From Hymenobacter mellowenesis (GTDB lineage: Bacteria; Bacteroidota; Bacteroidia; Cytophagales; Hymenobacteraceae): a stretch of 64,000 nt of DNA. The notes beneath the pieces were generated by a model. It had not been told where the DNA came from, searched no databases, and saw only the letters and a program-made list of their open reading frames with translations. Position 1 is the stretch's first letter. Every line of letters starts with the position of its first letter. Below, one piece after another: positions 1 to 7,943 of the stretch. Position numbers and translations under genes: made by a program. The DNA is taken from the NCBI RefSeq assembly GCF_030581005.1, contig NZ_JAUQSX010000006.1, forward strand, positions 1 to 64,000, given 5' to 3'.

Positions 1-4
1 TTTT

Positions 5-439
5 ATGACCCCCACCGAATTTAAACAAGTCGCTTAGCCTCTGCTAACGACTGGCTTACCGAATGGGGAAGCGTACAGAACTGCTCTTATCAGTGCGGTG
101 ATTGAATGCAAAGGAGAATTTATAGAGTGGCTACTTCAAAATGGAGCTAACATCAATCATCAGGACAGGATTGGTTATTCAGCCTTGCATTTTATTGCCC
201 AGAACAAGCAGGTAAAAATAGCGGCGAAGTTTCTCAAAAGTGGAGCAAACCCTAATGCGATAGATGTTCACGGAAATACGCCACTTTGGACAGCTATTTT
301 CAACTCAAAGGATGAAAAAGGTGTGGTGAAGTTGCTATTGGAGTATGGAGCCAACCCTAACATCGTTAACAAGCATGGTAAGTCTCCTAAAGTGATGTTT
401 GAAACGTTTTACAAGAACGATATATCCGACATTGTATAG
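5..439 (+). pseudogene. Broken ankyrin-repeat protein gene
   Basis: Two to three ankyrin repeats are readable after position 60 (NGANINHQD, SGANPNAIDVHGNTPLW, YGANPNIVNKHGKSP). Ankyrin repeats are protein-binding scaffolds; no partner can be named. An ATG at 5-7 lies in the same frame but is followed ten codons later by TAG at 35-37. From 38 to 439 the frame is open and already ankyrin-like before the first usable start, a GTG at 98. I read this as a 5'-decayed gene with a nonsense codon. A short 113-residue protein from the GTG is the alternative. The base composition is clearly AT-richer than the neighbouring operon, which fits recent acquisition or decay. Confidence 0.6.
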
Positions 440-491
440 TGCAGCTTGTAGACTGTCTACAACATGACGCCTCTAAAATGTTACTATACAG

Positions 492-525
492 AAACGCCCC
501 GCAACCAACCGGTTGCGGGGCGTTT
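492..525. terminator. Bidirectional intrinsic terminator
   Basis: A perfect 15-bp stem (aaacgccccgcaacc pairing with ggttgcggggcgttt) with a 4-nt loop lies between the ankyrin remnant and the convergent oxidoreductase operon. A/T at both ends suits termination in both directions. Confidence 0.75.
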
Positions 526-560
526 CCATGTCACTCTAGCAGCACTAGCCGCCGGAGTTG

Positions 561-2801
561 CTACAGCAGCTTGTCAATTGTCACGGGCAGGTCACGCACG
601 CGCTTGCCGGTGGCGTGGTAGATGGCGTTGGTTACTGCGGCGGCTACGCCCAGCAGGCCCACTTCGCCCAAGCCTTTAATGCCAAGGGGGTTGACTTTGT
701 CGTCTTCCTCGCTAACGAAAATCACGTCGATGTCGTGGATGTCGGCATTCACGGGAACGTGGTATTCGGCGTAGTTATGGTTCATGTAGCGGCCGAAGCG
801 GTGGTCCATCACCGATTCTTCCATCAGGGCCGAGCTAATGCCCCAGACCACCGAGCCGAGCACTTGGCTGCGGGCCGTTTTGGGGTTGATGATACGGCCG
901 GCGGCCACGGCGTTCACCACGCGGGTGACGTGCACGGTCATCAGGTCGGGGTCCACTTTCACTTCCACGAACACGGCGTTGTGGGCGTGCATGGAGTATT
1001 TCGGGGGCTTTAGCATTTCCAGCTTGGCCAGCACCGTGGAGTTTTCGGCCTCCATTTTGGGCTCGCCGCTGGCTTGCACGATGTCGCGTAGCACAACGGC
1101 CTGGGTGTCGTCGGAGTGCAGGCGCAACTGGCCGTTGGCAAACTGCACGTCGTCAATTTTGGCGTCCTTGAAGGCAGGGTGGTCCATTTTCTGGGCCTGT
1201 TTCAGCAGGGCCTCGCCGAGCTTGGTGCAGGCTTCCACCACGGAGTTACCAACGGAGGCGGCCGTCCAGGAGCCGCCTTGCAGCGGCGACTCGGGCAGGG
1301 TGGTATCTCCCAATACGAAGGTCACAGCTTCTATGGGCAGGCCCATGCTTTCGGCCGCAATCTGCGTCATGATAGTGTAGGTGCCGGTGCCGATGTCGTT
1401 GGTGCCGCTGCTCACGGTGAGGTGGCCGTCGGCGTCGAGGCTGGCTTTAACGGTGGCGGGCATCTTGGAGGCATCCCAAATGCCGCCGCCCATGCCCCAA
1501 CCGACGAGCATTTTGCCGTCGCGCATCGAGCCGGGCTCGGCGGTGCGCTTTTCCCAGCCGAATTTGGCCGCGCCCTCGGCGTAGCACTTGCGCAGGGCCT
1601 TGCTGGAGTAGGGGAGGTCTTGGGCCTGGTCGAAATCGGAGTAGTTGCGAAGGCGGAATTCGAGCGGGTCGAGGCCGGCGGCGTAGGCCATTTCGTCCAT
1701 CGCAATTTCCAAGGCAATGGAGCCCGAGGCCGCGCCGGGCGCGCGCATGTCGAGCGGTGAAAACACGTCGAGCTTGCTGATGCGGTAGCCCAACTCCACG
1801 TTTTTGCAGTCGTAGAGCGTGCCGCTCCAGCCCACCACGTTTTCGGTGAAATCCTCAAACTGCGAGGTTTCGGCCACGGCGAAGTGGTTGATGCCGGTGA
1901 GCGAGCCGTCTTCGGCCGTGGCCAGGGCCACGTGCTGCAAGGTTTCGGGCCGGTGGCCGAAGCTGAACATCTGCTCACGGGTGAGCGACACGCGCACCGA
2001 GCGTTCCAACTCCAGCGAGGCCAGCACCGCCAGAAACAGCTGATATTGGGGTCGCAGTCCCGAGCCGAAGCCGCCGCCGGTGTACTTCGACACCACTCGC
2101 GCCTGCTCCTTACTCAGCCCAAAAATCTTGCTGATGTACTGCTGGCTGTTGAAAACGCCCTGCGTTTTGTCGTACACTGTCAGCTTCTTATCCCCGAGCC
2201 ATTCCACCGTGGTGGCGAACATTTCCATGGGGTTGTGGTGCTGGGCGTGGTGCGAATACTGCGCCTCCATGTGGGCCACTCCTTCTTTCCAGCCCTTGCC
2301 AAAGTTGCCGCGCGACTTCGGCGGCTTGTAGCCGGTTTTGCCGCGGCCAGGCTCGAAGGCGTCGTCGAGGTGCTTGGCCAGCTCGGTTTCGTGCGCTTCC
2401 TGCTCGTATTCGATGCGCAGGATGGAGGCGGCGTAGCGGGCCAGTTCAAACGTGTCGGCCACCACTAGCGCCACGGGCTGCATGCTGGATTTGATTTCGG
2501 CGTCGTGCAGCGGGCGGAAGGGCGAGCCGCCAGGGGCCACGTCATCCTTGTAGCTGCGGTCGAACCAAGCCAGCGAGGGCACATTTTCGTGCGAGAAAAC
2601 CTGGTGCACGCCGGGCAGCGCCAGCACGGGCGCGGCGTCGATTTTCGTAATTTTGCCCTTGGCAATGGGGCTGTTCACCACGTAGCCGTACAGCAGGTTG
2701 GGCACGCTGAATTCGGCGGCGTACTTGGCGGTGCCGGCCACCTTGGCCGGGCCATCGACGCGGTTGGTGGGTTTGCCGATGTAGTCGGTTTGGTGCGTCA
2801 T
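561..2801 (-). CDS. paoC: Xanthine dehydrogenase-family molybdopterin subunit (PaoC/YagR-like)
   Basis: This is the large catalytic subunit (746 residues) of a molybdenum hydroxylase that oxidises aldehydes or N-heterocycles at a molybdopterin centre. The N-terminal aldehyde-oxidase hammerhead (GKPTNRVDGPAKVAG) is followed by the Mo-cofactor loop TGGGFGSG. Near the C terminus GLGEVGLLG carries the expected catalytic glutamate (about residue 712), then the ending GKRVRDLPVTI. The start is placed at MTHQTDYIG, because the open frame upstream runs into an inverted repeat. It is the last gene of a three-gene operon with the FAD and 2Fe-2S subunits. The split three-subunit layout matches the PaoABC/YagTSR group rather than eukaryotic-type xanthine oxidase. 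The substrate cannot be read from the sequence. Confidence 0.88.
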   Translation of the reverse strand: MTHQTDYIGKPTNRVDGPAKVAGTAKYAAEFSVPNLLYGYVVNSPIAKGKITKIDAAPVLALPGVHQVFSHENVPSLAWFDRSYKDDVAPGGSPFRPLHDAEIKSSMQPVALVVADTFELARYAASILRIEYEQEAHETELAKHLDDAFEPGRGKTGYKPPKSRGNFGKGWKEGVAHMEAQYSHHAQHHNPMEMFATTVEWLGDKKLTVYDKTQGVFNSQQYISKIFGLSKEQARVVSKYTGGGFGSGLRPQYQLFLAVLASLELERSVRVSLTREQMFSFGHRPETLQHVALATAEDGSLTGINHFAVAETSQFEDFTENVVGWSGTLYDCKNVELGYRISKLDVFSPLDMRAPGAASGSIALEIAMDEMAYAAGLDPLEFRLRNYSDFDQAQDLPYSSKALRKCYAEGAAKFGWEKRTAEPGSMRDGKMLVGWGMGGGIWDASKMPATVKASLDADGHLTVSSGTNDIGTGTYTIMTQIAAESMGLPIEAVTFVLGDTTLPESPLQGGSWTAASVGNSVVEACTKLGEALLKQAQKMDHPAFKDAKIDDVQFANGQLRLHSDDTQAVVLRDIVQASGEPKMEAENSTVLAKLEMLKPPKYSMHAHNAVFVEVKVDPDLMTVHVTRVVNAVAAGRIINPKTARSQVLGSVVWGISSALMEESVMDHRFGRYMNHNYAEYHVPVNADIHDIDVIFVSEEDDKVNPLGIKGLGEVGLLGVAAAVTNAIYHATGKRVRDLPVTIDKLL

Positions 2802-2814
2802 GTGATTTGGAATG

Positions 2815-2929
2815 GATGTAGAAACGCGACACTTCACGTCTCGGCGTTCGCGTCGCTGAACTTCTTTGCGGGTGGGGTTGCGGCGGGTGTCGTTCAACGG
2901 GGAGACGCGAAGTGTCGCGTCTCTACATC
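2815..2929. repeat. Inverted repeat inside the paoB-paoC gap
   Basis: Arms 2815-2842 and 2902-2929 are complementary at 26 of 28 positions (gatgtagaaacgcgacac and its partner), separated by about 59 bp. The element fills most of the gap between the FAD and molybdopterin genes, so it would be transcribed within the operon. It can fold into a long hairpin just upstream of the paoC start, and may act in mRNA processing or in setting subunit ratios. Confidence 0.75.
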
Positions 2930-2968
2930 GCTCGGCCGCTGCTTAATGGCCGTAGCCGTTTAACTCGG

Positions 2969-3994
2969 TTACGGATTAGAATTCTGGAAAGCGTTGGTAT
3001 CAATTTCCTGATTCATCTCGGTGGCTTGTTTAAGGGCGCGCACAATGGCGCGCTTGGCCAGCTCAATCTTAAACGTATTGGCACCGTAGCCTTTGGCGTT
3101 TTCCAGCACCTTGGCCGCCACGCGGCGGAAGGTGTCGACGGTAGCGCGCTGACCAATGAGCATGGTCTCGGCCTCTTTGTCGCGCCAAGGCTTGTGGGCC
3201 ACGCCGCCCAGCGCTAGGCGGGCATCTTTGATGAGGGTGCCTTCAAGCTCCAGTGCCGCCGCCACGCTCACCAGGGCGAAGGCGTAGCTGGTGCGGTCGC
3301 GCAGTTTTAGGTAGCTGAAGTTTTTGGAGAAGCCTTTCTCCGGCAGGTCGAGGCCGGTGATGAGCTCGCCGGGCTCCAGGGTGTTGTCGCGCTCGGGGTG
3401 GTCGCCGGGCAGGCGGTGGAAATCCTCGAATTTGATGGTGCGCTCGCCGTTGGGTCCACTCACGCGCACGGTAGTGTTGAGGGCAGCCAAGGCCACGCAC
3501 ATGTCGGAGGGGTGGGTGGCAATGCACTGGTCGCTGGTGCCCAGGATGCCGCACACGCGGTTGTAGCCGCCGATGGCCGAGCAGCCGGAGCCGGGCTCGC
3601 GCTTGTTGCAGGGCGTGGCCAAGTCGTAGAAATAATAGCAGCGGGTGCGCTGCATCAGGTTGCCGCCGTCGGTGGCCATGTTGCGCAGCTGCGGGCTGGC
3701 CCCGGCCAGAATGGCCTGGTTGAGCAGCGGGTAACGCTTTTCTACTTCGGGGTGCCAGGCGGTGTCGGCGTTGGTGGCTAGGGCGCCGAGGCGCAGGCCA
3801 CCGTCGGGCAGGTTCTCGATGGTGTCGAGGCCCAGCTTTTTGAGGCCGATGAGGTGCGTGGGGCGGGCCACGTTTTCCTTCATCAGGTCAATCAGGTTGG
3901 TGCCGCCGCCGATGTAGGCCGAGTCGTCGTGCGCAGCTTTGTCCTGCACGGCGCCTGCCACGGCCGTGGCTTGGGTGAAAGTGAAACTGTTCAT
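2969..3994 (-). CDS. paoB: FAD-binding subunit with extra 4Fe-4S insert (PaoB/YagS-like)
   Basis: The 341-residue subunit passes electrons through FAD between the Fe-S subunit and the external acceptor. The FAD loop is YIGGGTNLIDLMKENV near residue 25. A central stretch (TRCYYFYDLATPCNKREPG, then GSGCSAIGG and RVCGILGTSDQC) has the cysteine pattern of the additional [4Fe-4S] cluster known in E. coli PaoB, absent from ordinary CoxM/XdhB subunits. This places the enzyme in the Pao group. The start MNSFTFTQ fits the family. An open frame further upstream overlaps the preceding gene and looks non-coding. The gap from paoA is 25 nt, so co-transcription is likely. Confidence 0.87.
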   Translation of the reverse strand: MNSFTFTQATAVAGAVQDKAAHDDSAYIGGGTNLIDLMKENVARPTHLIGLKKLGLDTIENLPDGGLRLGALATNADTAWHPEVEKRYPLLNQAILAGASPQLRNMATDGGNLMQRTRCYYFYDLATPCNKREPGSGCSAIGGYNRVCGILGTSDQCIATHPSDMCVALAALNTTVRVSGPNGERTIKFEDFHRLPGDHPERDNTLEPGELITGLDLPEKGFSKNFSYLKLRDRTSYAFALVSVAAALELEGTLIKDARLALGGVAHKPWRDKEAETMLIGQRATVDTFRRVAAKVLENAKGYGANTFKIELAKRAIVRALKQATEMNQEIDTNAFQNSNP

Positions 3995-4019
3995 CTTTTC
4001 TGGATTGAGGCGTGCAGGA

Positions 4020-4613
4020 TTATTTCTTCGGCGGTTCGACCGGGGCCATGTCGGGCTTTGTCGCGCCGGCCGACCAGGCTTTGTCCTCAATGATTAATCC
4101 TTCGTTGTTAAGCACTTCCATTACGGCGCTCAGGATGTTGCTATAGGCGCCGCAGCGGCAGATGTTGCCGCTCATCAGCTCACGTACTTCGGCTTCGGTT
4201 TTGGCCTTGCCTTCGTTGATGAGGCCCTGGGCCGAGCAAATCTGGCCCGGCGTGCAGTAGCCGCACTGGAAAGCGTCGTGGTCGATGAAAGCCTGTTGTA
4301 GCGGGCTCAATTTGTCCTCGGTGCCCAGGCCTTCGATAGTCTGGATGTGCGAATCCTCATGCATCACGGCCAGCGAGAGGCAGGAGTTGATGCGTTTGCC
4401 ATCGACCAACACCGTGCAAGCGCCGCACTGGCCGTGGTCGCAGCCCTTCTTCGTGCCGGTGAGGTCGAGATACTCGCGCAGGGCATCGAGCAGGGTGGTC
4501 CAGGGCGCGATTTGCAGCGTGTGGGCCTGGCCGTTGATGTTGAGGCTGACGGGCTGGGTGGGGGCCAGGGCCACTGGCGGCGGGGCCAGCGGGGCTTGGG
4601 TAACTTGGCTCAT
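4020..4613 (-). CDS. paoA: 2Fe-2S subunit of aldehyde oxidoreductase (PaoA/YagT-like)
   Basis: The 197-residue small subunit carries two [2Fe-2S] clusters. The plant-ferredoxin-type cluster is in CDHGQCGACTVL with a later C in RINSCL. The second is in CGYCTPGQIC plus SGNICRCGAY. The N terminus (MSQVTQAPLAPPP) is proline-rich and lacks the twin-arginine signal present in E. coli PaoA, so this complex is either cytosolic or exported differently. It is the first gene of the operon. No dedicated XdhC/PaoD-type Mo-cofactor chaperone lies next to it within the window. Confidence 0.88.
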   Translation of the reverse strand: MSQVTQAPLAPPPVALAPTQPVSLNINGQAHTLQIAPWTTLLDALREYLDLTGTKKGCDHGQCGACTVLVDGKRINSCLSLAVMHEDSHIQTIEGLGTEDKLSPLQQAFIDHDAFQCGYCTPGQICSAQGLINEGKAKTEAEVRELMSGNICRCGAYSNILSAVMEVLNNEGLIIEDKAWSAGATKPDMAPVEPPKK

Positions 4614-5081
4614 AGAGAAAGAATAGCTAAGTGTGCAGGTACTGCTACTGCCTACGGGCGCTTTTTCCTTCGTGTTTTGCCAAGGATGATGTTTCAAAGA
4701 ACTGCCGCCTGACTTAAGCACAACCGAGTTCTGCAGAGATGCTAGCAGTCAGGCGAAAGGAAGCTATAACGTTTTTTTGACACCATTTTAAAAACCCTTG
4801 CCGGCGTCAGGTCTTGCAATAATAAATGGTTGTATTGCCAGAAATACAACGCCTTAGCCGTTGAGCTTATTTTTGCGAGCCCATCGGAAATCTGATGCCT
4901 TGTGAACCTTGCTTTTTTATGGTTTGGCTGGCCCGTTTCGTTCAACGAGGAATACGCAGGATTCGCCCGGCAAAAATTATAACTAAGCCAGAAATGGCGC
5001 CCTGTTGTCCGGGAAAAGGTAATTTTGTATCGAAAAAGCAATAGGCTTCGGAATGGCCCTTATTGCTTTTGGACCTGAACG
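4614..5081. other. AT-rich intergenic region between divergent genes
   Basis: No convincing gene is present; the longest minus-strand frame (99 residues) has no recognisable features. The region must hold the promoter of the oxidoreductase operon and that of the 62-residue membrane protein. A small inverted repeat (cgcctgact at 4706-4714, agtcaggcg at 4747-4755) could be a regulator site but is short. TAATTTTG at 5020-5027 fits the Bacteroidota -7 motif for the rightward gene, without a clear -33 element. Confidence 0.4.
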
Positions 5082-5270
5082 ATGCTTAAAAATTTCCAAC
5101 GCTACTTCCGTTTCTATCTGGCCACTTTCCTGTTCGGCTTGCTGTTGGTGGGCATCCGCTGGCAGGCGGCACCCCTGGGTGAGAAGCTGGTTCCGCAAGA
5201 GACGCCAGACTCTGAGCAGCAGGTGGTTGCGCCGTCGCATCGGGTGACGGGTGATATGGCCATGCGCTAA
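5082..5270 (+). CDS. Small single-span membrane protein, unknown function
   Basis: This 62-residue protein has one hydrophobic segment (FYLATFLFGLLLVGIRW, about residues 11-27) after a basic N terminus (MLKNFQRYFR), then a polar tail. It starts at ATG 5082 and lies 113 bp ahead of the response regulator on the same strand. Position and topology suggest a small membrane partner or a product of the two-component locus, but nothing shows this directly. I do not recognise the family. Confidence 0.55.
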   Translation: MLKNFQRYFRFYLATFLFGLLLVGIRWQAAPLGEKLVPQETPDSEQQVVAPSHRVTGDMAMR

Positions 5271-5286
5271 CGACTGCAACCCGGTA

Positions 5287-5356
5287 GCCGGTCCGGTGCT
5301 GTTCTTTCGGCCCCTTTTCCAGCGCTTGCGTTGAAGAAGGGACCGGCGGCTTTTTT
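5287..5356 (+). terminator. Possible weak terminator or leader hairpin
   Basis: GCCGGTCC (5287-5294) can pair with GGACCGGC (5340-5347), followed by GGCTTTTTT. The loop is long (45 nt), so this may be a partial terminator between the small membrane gene and the response regulator. Confidence 0.35.
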
Positions 5357-5383
5357 CGGTCGGCGGCGCTACCTTCCGGCCCC

Positions 5384-6064
5384 ATGAAAATCCTTTTAGT
5401 TGAAGACGAGCCCTCCGTGGCGGCTTTCCTGCACCAGGGCCTGACGGAGCAGGACTACACCGTGGACCTGGCCGCCGACGGCCTGCTGGGCCTGAGCCGC
5501 GCCCAAACCACGCACTACGACTGCCTGATTCTGGACCAGATGCTGCCCGGCCTCAGCGGCTTGGAAGTGTGCCGGCAGGTGCGCGCCCACGACCCCGGCG
5601 TGCCTATTCTGATGCTCACGGCCCTTGGCGAAACCGACGACAAAATCCGCGGCCTCGACGCCGGAGCCGACGACTACCTCGTCAAGCCCTTCGCCTTCGA
5701 TGAGCTGCTGGCCCGGCTGCGCGCCCTCGTGCGCCGCCGCACCGAGGCCCCCGCGCCCAAAGCCCCCCTGCGCCTCGCCGACCTCACCCTCGACCCCGCC
5801 GCCAAGCGCGTGGAGCGGGCCGGGCAAGCCATTCAGCTCACCGCCCGCGAGTTTGCCCTGCTGGAGTACCTGCTGCGCAACCAGGGCCGGGTGGTGTCGC
5901 GGGCCGATTTGCTGGAGCACGTCTGGGATTTGAGCTTTGACACCGGCTCGAATGTGATTGACGTGTACATCAACTTTTTGCGCAAAAAGGTGGATAAGGG
6001 TTTTGAGCCCAAGCTGATACACACGCTGGTGGGGATGGGCTACGTGATGAAGACGGAGGGGTGA
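5384..6064 (+). CDS. OmpR/PhoB-family response regulator
   Basis: The 226-residue protein has a receiver domain with the acidic pocket E7-D8-E9, phospho-acceptor D51 (LILDQMLPG), T79 and K101 (DDYLVKPF). A winged-helix DNA-binding domain follows from about residue 125 (LTAREFALLEYLLRN, HVWDLSFDTGSNVIDVYINFLRKK). It should act as a transcription factor phosphorylated by the histidine kinase 160 bp downstream. A TACCTTCC motif ends six bases before the ATG, so the transcript may be leaderless. The closest general type is the copper/metal or envelope-stress CusR/RprY kind; the target genes are unknown. Confidence 0.92.
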   Translation: MKILLVEDEPSVAAFLHQGLTEQDYTVDLAADGLLGLSRAQTTHYDCLILDQMLPGLSGLEVCRQVRAHDPGVPILMLTALGETDDKIRGLDAGADDYLVKPFAFDELLARLRALVRRRTEAPAPKAPLRLADLTLDPAAKRVERAGQAIQLTAREFALLEYLLRNQGRVVSRADLLEHVWDLSFDTGSNVIDVYINFLRKKVDKGFEPKLIHTLVGMGYVMKTEG

Positions 6065-6086
6065 TTGGTGCAGAAGGGCTGGAGAA

Positions 6087-6199
6087 AACGTCATGCAGAG
6101 CGCAGCGAAGCACCTTTACTGTTGTAGTAAATCAATGCAGGAGAACGAATAGGATTTGTGACTGCGGGCAAGATGCTTCGCTGCGCTCTGCATGACGTT
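6087..6199. repeat. Interspersed inverted repeat, type A copy 1
   Basis: Arms 6087-6112 and 6174-6199 are perfectly complementary over 26 bases (aacgtcatgcagagcgcagc...). The element sits between the response regulator and the kinase. It supplies an apparent GTG start at 6158 that would add a false N terminus to the kinase. Confidence 0.85.
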
Positions 6200-6223
6200 C
6201 TGCTAATTCGCAAGCCACCACCT

Positions 6224-7618
6224 ATGACCATTCGCCTTCGCCTTGCGCTGCAGTTCGGAACCATTCTGGCCGTTACGCTGGTGCTGTTTGCGCTGGCCAT
6301 TTATTTCGCCACCCAGGAGTCGCGGCGCGAGCTGTTCACTCAAAGCCTGTTCCGGCGCACGCTGGTGGTGGGCCATGCTTACGTGGCCGGGCAAAACGGC
6401 CGCGACAACGCCGGCGACGAAGCATCTTACCGCAACTACCTGCGCCAGCTCTACCGCACGCTGCCCGCCGAGCAGGGCCGGGTGTACGATGCCCAAAACC
6501 GGCTGGTGTTTCGGGAAGGACAGGGGAATTCGCGGCCCGTGCCCATTGCCTGGCTGGCCGAAGTGCGCGAAAGCGGCCGGGCGGTGCTGGAGCCCGAAAC
6601 CAACTACCACGAAACCGTGGGCCTGCTCTACCACGACGCCCGGCTGGGGCCGCTGGTGGTGGTGGCCTCGTCGGTGGACGAGGACAGCCGCCAGCAGCTG
6701 CGCGAGCTGCGGCAGCTGCTGGCCGGCGGCCTGCTGGCGGCCGTGGCCGTGATGGGCCTGGGCAGCTGGCTGTTTGCCGGGCAGGCGCTGCGGCCCCTGC
6801 GCCGGATGGTGCGCGAGGTCGACGGCATCACGGCCACCGACCTGAGCCAGCGCCTGACCCGCGCCGGCGAAACCACCGACGAAATCGGCCTGCTCACCCT
6901 GCGCTTCAACCGCCTGCTCGACCGCCTGGAAGCCGCTTTCGTGGGCCAGCGCACCTTCGTGCGCGACGCCTCGCACGAGCTGCGTACGCCGCTTACGGCC
7001 CTCATCGGCGAGCTGGAAGTGTCGCTGCTGCAGGCCGAGCGCCCGCCGGCTGAGTACCGCCGCGTGCTGCAAAGCACCCTCGATTCGGCCCGGCAGCTCA
7101 ACAGCCTCACCAACGGCCTGCTGCAGATTGCGCGCGCCTCCGACGACCCCTCGCAGGTGCCCATGGCCGACGTGCGGCTCGATGAGCTGCTGCTGCAGGC
7201 CCACGAGCAGCTGGTGCGCCGCCACGCCACCTGCCGGGTCGATTTGGATTTTGGCGAAGCCGATTTCTTCACCGTGCGCGGCAACGAGGCGCTGCTGCTC
7301 TCGGCCGTGCTCAACGTGCTCGACAACGCCTGCAAGTTCTCAAAGGCTACCGGCGGCACCGTGACGGCCACCCTGGCCCGCACCCGCGAGCACCTCACGC
7401 TGCTGGTGAGCGACGAGGGGCCTGGTCTTTCGGCCGCCGATTTGGAGCAGGTATTCGTGCCGTTTTTCCGGGCGGCATCGGCGCGGGCGGTGCCGGGGCA
7501 CGGCATCGGGCTGCCGCTCACGGCGCGCATCATGGCCCTGCACGGCGGCATGGTGCGCGTAGAAAGCGAGCCCGGCCAGGGCACCCAGGTGTGGCTGGAA
7601 TGGCCGGTGCCGGTTTGA
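6224..7618 (+). CDS. Two-component sensor histidine kinase
   Basis: The 464-residue inner-membrane kinase has two transmembrane segments (about residues 8-28 and 165-185) flanking a periplasmic sensor domain. A HAMP linker (AGQALRPLRRMVREVDGI) leads to the dimerisation domain with phospho-accepting H251 (ASHELRTPLTAL). The ATP-binding domain shows the N box (LNVLDNACKFS), G1 (DEGPGLSAADLEQVF) and G2 (GHGIGLPL). The start MTIRLRLALQF is chosen because upstream codons come from the inverted repeat. It forms a pair with the response regulator and resembles CusS-type kinases. The stimulus is not evident. Confidence 0.92.
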   Translation: MTIRLRLALQFGTILAVTLVLFALAIYFATQESRRELFTQSLFRRTLVVGHAYVAGQNGRDNAGDEASYRNYLRQLYRTLPAEQGRVYDAQNRLVFREGQGNSRPVPIAWLAEVRESGRAVLEPETNYHETVGLLYHDARLGPLVVVASSVDEDSRQQLRELRQLLAGGLLAAVAVMGLGSWLFAGQALRPLRRMVREVDGITATDLSQRLTRAGETTDEIGLLTLRFNRLLDRLEAAFVGQRTFVRDASHELRTPLTALIGELEVSLLQAERPPAEYRRVLQSTLDSARQLNSLTNGLLQIARASDDPSQVPMADVRLDELLLQAHEQLVRRHATCRVDLDFGEADFFTVRGNEALLLSAVLNVLDNACKFSKATGGTVTATLARTREHLTLLVSDEGPGLSAADLEQVFVPFFRAASARAVPGHGIGLPLTARIMALHGGMVRVESEPGQGTQVWLEWPVPV

Positions 7619-7635
7619 TTAAGAGCGTTATAAAA

Positions 7636-7784
7636 CAACGTCATGTCGAGCGCAGCCGAGACATCTCGCGTGCGTCGTCTGTCATCCTGAGCGCAGCGAA
7701 GGACCTTATCACGGCTGATTTGCGCCCCTGACGAACTCAGCCGTGATAGGGTCCTTCGCTGCGCTCAGGATGACAGACGACGCA
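7636..7784. repeat. Composite: half type A element followed by complete type B element
   Basis: A single left arm of the type A family (about 7636-7670, aacgtcatgtcgagcgcagc) has no right arm. Directly after it is a type B element with arms 7671-7718 and 7737-7784, about 48 nt each and complementary except for one mismatch (core gtcatcctgagcgcagcg). It lies downstream of the kinase and may also serve as a terminator. Confidence 0.8.
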
Positions 7785-7943
7785 TGTGCCACAACCGGCT
7801 TTTTTATCGGATTGAGCTCAGAAACCGCTTTTAATTTCCTTTTAATTCGCCTTTAACTCGGTCTTAATAGGGCTGGGTTAACCTTGTGTCTGTGTTCCCT
7901 GTCGGTTCCTTGGTGGGGCTGTGGGGGAATAATCACGCAAGTC

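Noticed and set aside
4742..5041. A 99-residue minus-strand frame in the AT-rich gap
   Set aside because: No signal, motif or promoter, and it covers the region where the divergent promoters must lie.
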